From Calditrichota bacterium (GTDB taxonomy: Bacteria > Calditrichota > Calditrichia > Calditrichales > Calditrichaceae): a stretch of DNA of 7,319 bases. Position 1 is the first letter of the stretch. Each line of letters starts with the position of its first letter. Positions 5,937-7,319 of this stretch are shown here, one piece after another. Both the position numbers and the translations under genes were made by a program. The stretch is taken from NCBI GenBank assembly GCA_024278715.1, contig JAJRSN010000451.1:1-7319 (forward strand), given 5' to 3'. The notes beneath the pieces are model-generated. The model worked only from the letters and a program-made list of their open reading frames with translations. It was not told the DNA's origin and searched no databases.

Positions 5937-5975
5937 ACTCGTTACTCGTTACTTGTCACTCATCACGCGTCACGG
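5937..5975. repeat. Five-unit heptamer tandem array, consensus ACTCGTC
   Basis: Consecutive units are ACTCGTT, ACTCGTT, ACTTGTC, ACTCATC and ACGCGTC, then a partial ACGG. Each differs from the consensus at one or two positions. There are no spacers, so this is a simple microsatellite-like array and not a CRISPR. A related fragment, ATCACGCATTACG, lies at 5692-5704. Confidence 0.65.
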
Positions 5976-6105
5976 CTTTCTGCATTTTCCTTTTTCTTTT
6001 GTCTTTTTTTTGTCTTGCTGCCTGAACCGGTGTTACTTATTTGATTTGAGATTGAATGGTTTGTAAATTTTCCAAACTAATTATTTTTTAAACGGAGTTC
6101 TAGGC

Positions 6106-7319
6106 ATGAATAAGATTTTCGTAATTTTACTTTTTTTAGTTTATTCTCTTTTTGCAATCGATCCCTTGACCCTGGAGTCGGGAAAAACGGATATCAAGAT
6201 TTCTCCCGATTCAAAGTGGCTCATTTACGACCAGACCGAAGACCCGGGTTTGTATCTGTTAAACCTTGGCAGCGATGAAGCAGTGAAAATCGCTTCCGGA
6301 CCGGGCATTGCCAAATACGCCTACTGGTCTCCGGACGGACAATTTATCGCTTTTAAAATGTTTAGTGAATCTTTTCAGATACCGTGCCTCTTTGATGTAA
6401 ACGACTCACGTATTATCGCGCTTCACCCGCCCGTTGCGCTTTCCGGCGTTCCTTCGATCGACGGAAACGGAGATGTGGTTTTTACCGTTGACGAAGAATT
6501 ACTCTTAACCGATACTGACGGCAACGTCTTAAAAAAGTTTTCTTTACCCGCCTATTCAAATTTGACCCCCATCTCTTTTGACGGACAGTTTGTCGTTTTT
6601 AACGATCAATACGACCGGCTTCATCTTTTGAATTTAAAGAACGGCGAACAAAAATTGATTTCGCGGGACGATAGAAATTACTACAATCCTCAATGGAACC
6701 CGTCCCGGCTTTTGATCTCTTTTCAGGGCTTTGACGGTTCGATTCGAATTTTCGAGCCGGAATCCGACGGATCAATTGAAATTGGCGCCGGAATTAATCC
6801 TCAATGGTCAACGGACGGCAAATATCTGCTTTTTACCCGTCAGGATGTTATCGAAACCCGGGATGTACTTAAAAGCGATATTTACATGTTTAACCTGCAA
6901 ACCAAAACAACCGTTCTTTTAACCGAAACAATCGACCAATTAGAAAACTACCCTGCCCTTTCAAACAGAGGCGAGCTTTTTTATGTGGTTCAAAATGGTC
7001 CGGAAAAGGGCGTTTTTAAAAAGAAGATTTTAGACCCGCAAACAGGTCGCCTTGATCTGAACTCTGTCGAAATTCCCGTTCTAATTCAAAAAATTTCACC
7101 GATTAAAACGCCCGAATTTAACAGAGGTTATCAATCGGAAAACTCTTATTCATTTAGTTTTGAAATCCCTTTTGTGCATCAGGTTTTTGATCCGCCCGCT
7201 TGGTTCGACGGACACTGGGCGTGCGGCGGGACTGCTGCCATTATGTGCATTGCCTATTACGGTATTCTTCCCAAAATAGTTCGTAATGTTTCCAAACCGA
7301 TATTTCACACCACGGCTTA
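6106..7319 (+). CDS. Secreted beta-propeller (PD40/TolB-like) protein with C39-like peptidase domain, 3' end beyond window
   Basis: The first 404 residues are visible. ATG 6106 has GGAG eight bases upstream. Residues 1-17 form a signal peptide (MNKIFVILLFLVYSLFA, likely cleaved before IDP), so the protein is exported. Propeller blades of the PD40 type follow: ISPDSKWLIY (32-41), WSPDGQFIAF (74-83), SFDGQFVVF (157-165), WNPSRLLISF (197-206), WSTDGKYLLF (234-243) and LSNRGELFYV (285-294). After a linker (about 300-350) a new domain begins at EIPFVHQVFDPPAWFDGHWACGG. Its CGGTAAIMCIAYYG segment resembles the catalytic-Cys helix of papain-like C39-type peptidases (usual form CGPTS), with Cys373 as the candidate nucleophile; the His and Asp/Asn partners would lie past the window. 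Likely a secreted or periplasmic peptidase using the propeller for binding; its substrate is unknown. Whether it is active cannot be judged from this fragment. Confidence 0.8.
   Translation, partial: MNKIFVILLFLVYSLFAIDPLTLESGKTDIKISPDSKWLIYDQTEDPGLYLLNLGSDEAVKIASGPGIAKYAYWSPDGQFIAFKMFSESFQIPCLFDVNDSRIIALHPPVALSGVPSIDGNGDVVFTVDEELLLTDTDGNVLKKFSLPAYSNLTPISFDGQFVVFNDQYDRLHLLNLKNGEQKLISRDDRNYYNPQWNPSRLLISFQGFDGSIRIFEPESDGSIEIGAGINPQWSTDGKYLLFTRQDVIETRDVLKSDIYMFNLQTKTTVLLTETIDQLENYPALSNRGELFYVVQNGPEKGVFKKKILDPQTGRLDLNSVEIPVLIQKISPIKTPEFNRGYQSENSYSFSFEIPFVHQVFDPPAWFDGHWACGGTAAIMCIAYYGILPKIVRNVSKPIFHTTA

Larger units (their letters stand above)
5615..6105. other. 491-base noncoding mosaic of small repeats
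   Basis: No credible reading frame is seen on either strand. The stretch is built from short repeat patches listed separately, with T-rich connecting DNA. Two smaller perfect dyads also occur: TCTGAA/TTCAGA at 5815-5827 and AACAAA/TTTGTT at 5840-5853. Just before the last gene, GTTTG (6059-6063) pairs with CAAAC (6073-6077). A convincing promoter for the downstream gene could not be identified here. Confidence 0.6.

Noticed and set aside
5937..5975. CRISPR array
   Set aside because: Units are 7 bases with no spacers and no cas genes are present.
6731..6922. Plus-strand frame of 63 codons
   Set aside because: It lies out of frame inside the propeller protein, whose own frame is open throughout.

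Overview
The window is a bacterial chromosome segment, moderately AT-rich by eye, with two strand-coherent blocks. A leftward (minus-strand) run of five genes fills about 1-4791. Two rightward genes, an MntP-type manganese exporter and a large secreted protein cut by the window edge, fill 5057-7319. No RNA gene, insertion sequence or CRISPR array is visible. A Gram-negative of the Fibrobacterota-Chlorobi-Bacteroidota side (for example Calditrichota-like) would fit the tryptophanase, the secreted beta-propeller/C39-like protein, the anchored TPR protein and the repeat-rich noncoding DNA. That placement is a low-confidence inference, because no marker gene is present.

Leftward block, in transcription order: a membrane-anchored TPR protein (4791-4111); an ArgD-like class III aminotransferase (4111-2924), which overlaps it by one base as TAATG; a polytopic membrane protein of unknown function (2902-1986), whose frame is broken at a run of eight A; a MalK/UgpC/MsmX-type ABC ATPase (1973-873) with no permease or binding protein nearby; and a tryptophanase (854 to beyond base 1). 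Gaps are -1, 21, 12 and 18 bases, so this reads as one operon. The functions do not form an obvious pathway. The shared themes are amino-acid metabolism (two PLP enzymes) and the cell envelope.

The divergent intergenic region 4792-5056 holds three tandem 10-bp repeats (TAGANNCAAA), a possible Bacteroidota-type promoter for the leftward operon, a possible sigma70-type promoter for mntP with a GC-rich dyad between its -35 and -10, and a 51-codon open frame ending 17 bases before mntP. These readings partly compete with each other.

The 491-base stretch 5615-6105 has no credible gene. It is a patchwork of short repeats: an imperfect 12-base inverted repeat, 7- and 8-mer tandem duplications, a branched GC-rich hairpin ending in T5, an 11-base direct repeat around ATTCGAAT, and a five-unit heptamer array (consensus ACTCGTC). 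It looks like an accumulation site for small interspersed repeats.

The last gene (6106 to beyond 7319) encodes a signal peptide, a PD40/TolB-like beta-propeller and the start of a papain-like C39-type peptidase domain with its candidate catalytic Cys. No recognised defence or other exotic system is present. The best leads are the A8 frameshift, the propeller-peptidase fusion, the tryptophanase with tyrosine phenol-lyase-like spacing, and the structured intergenic DNA.
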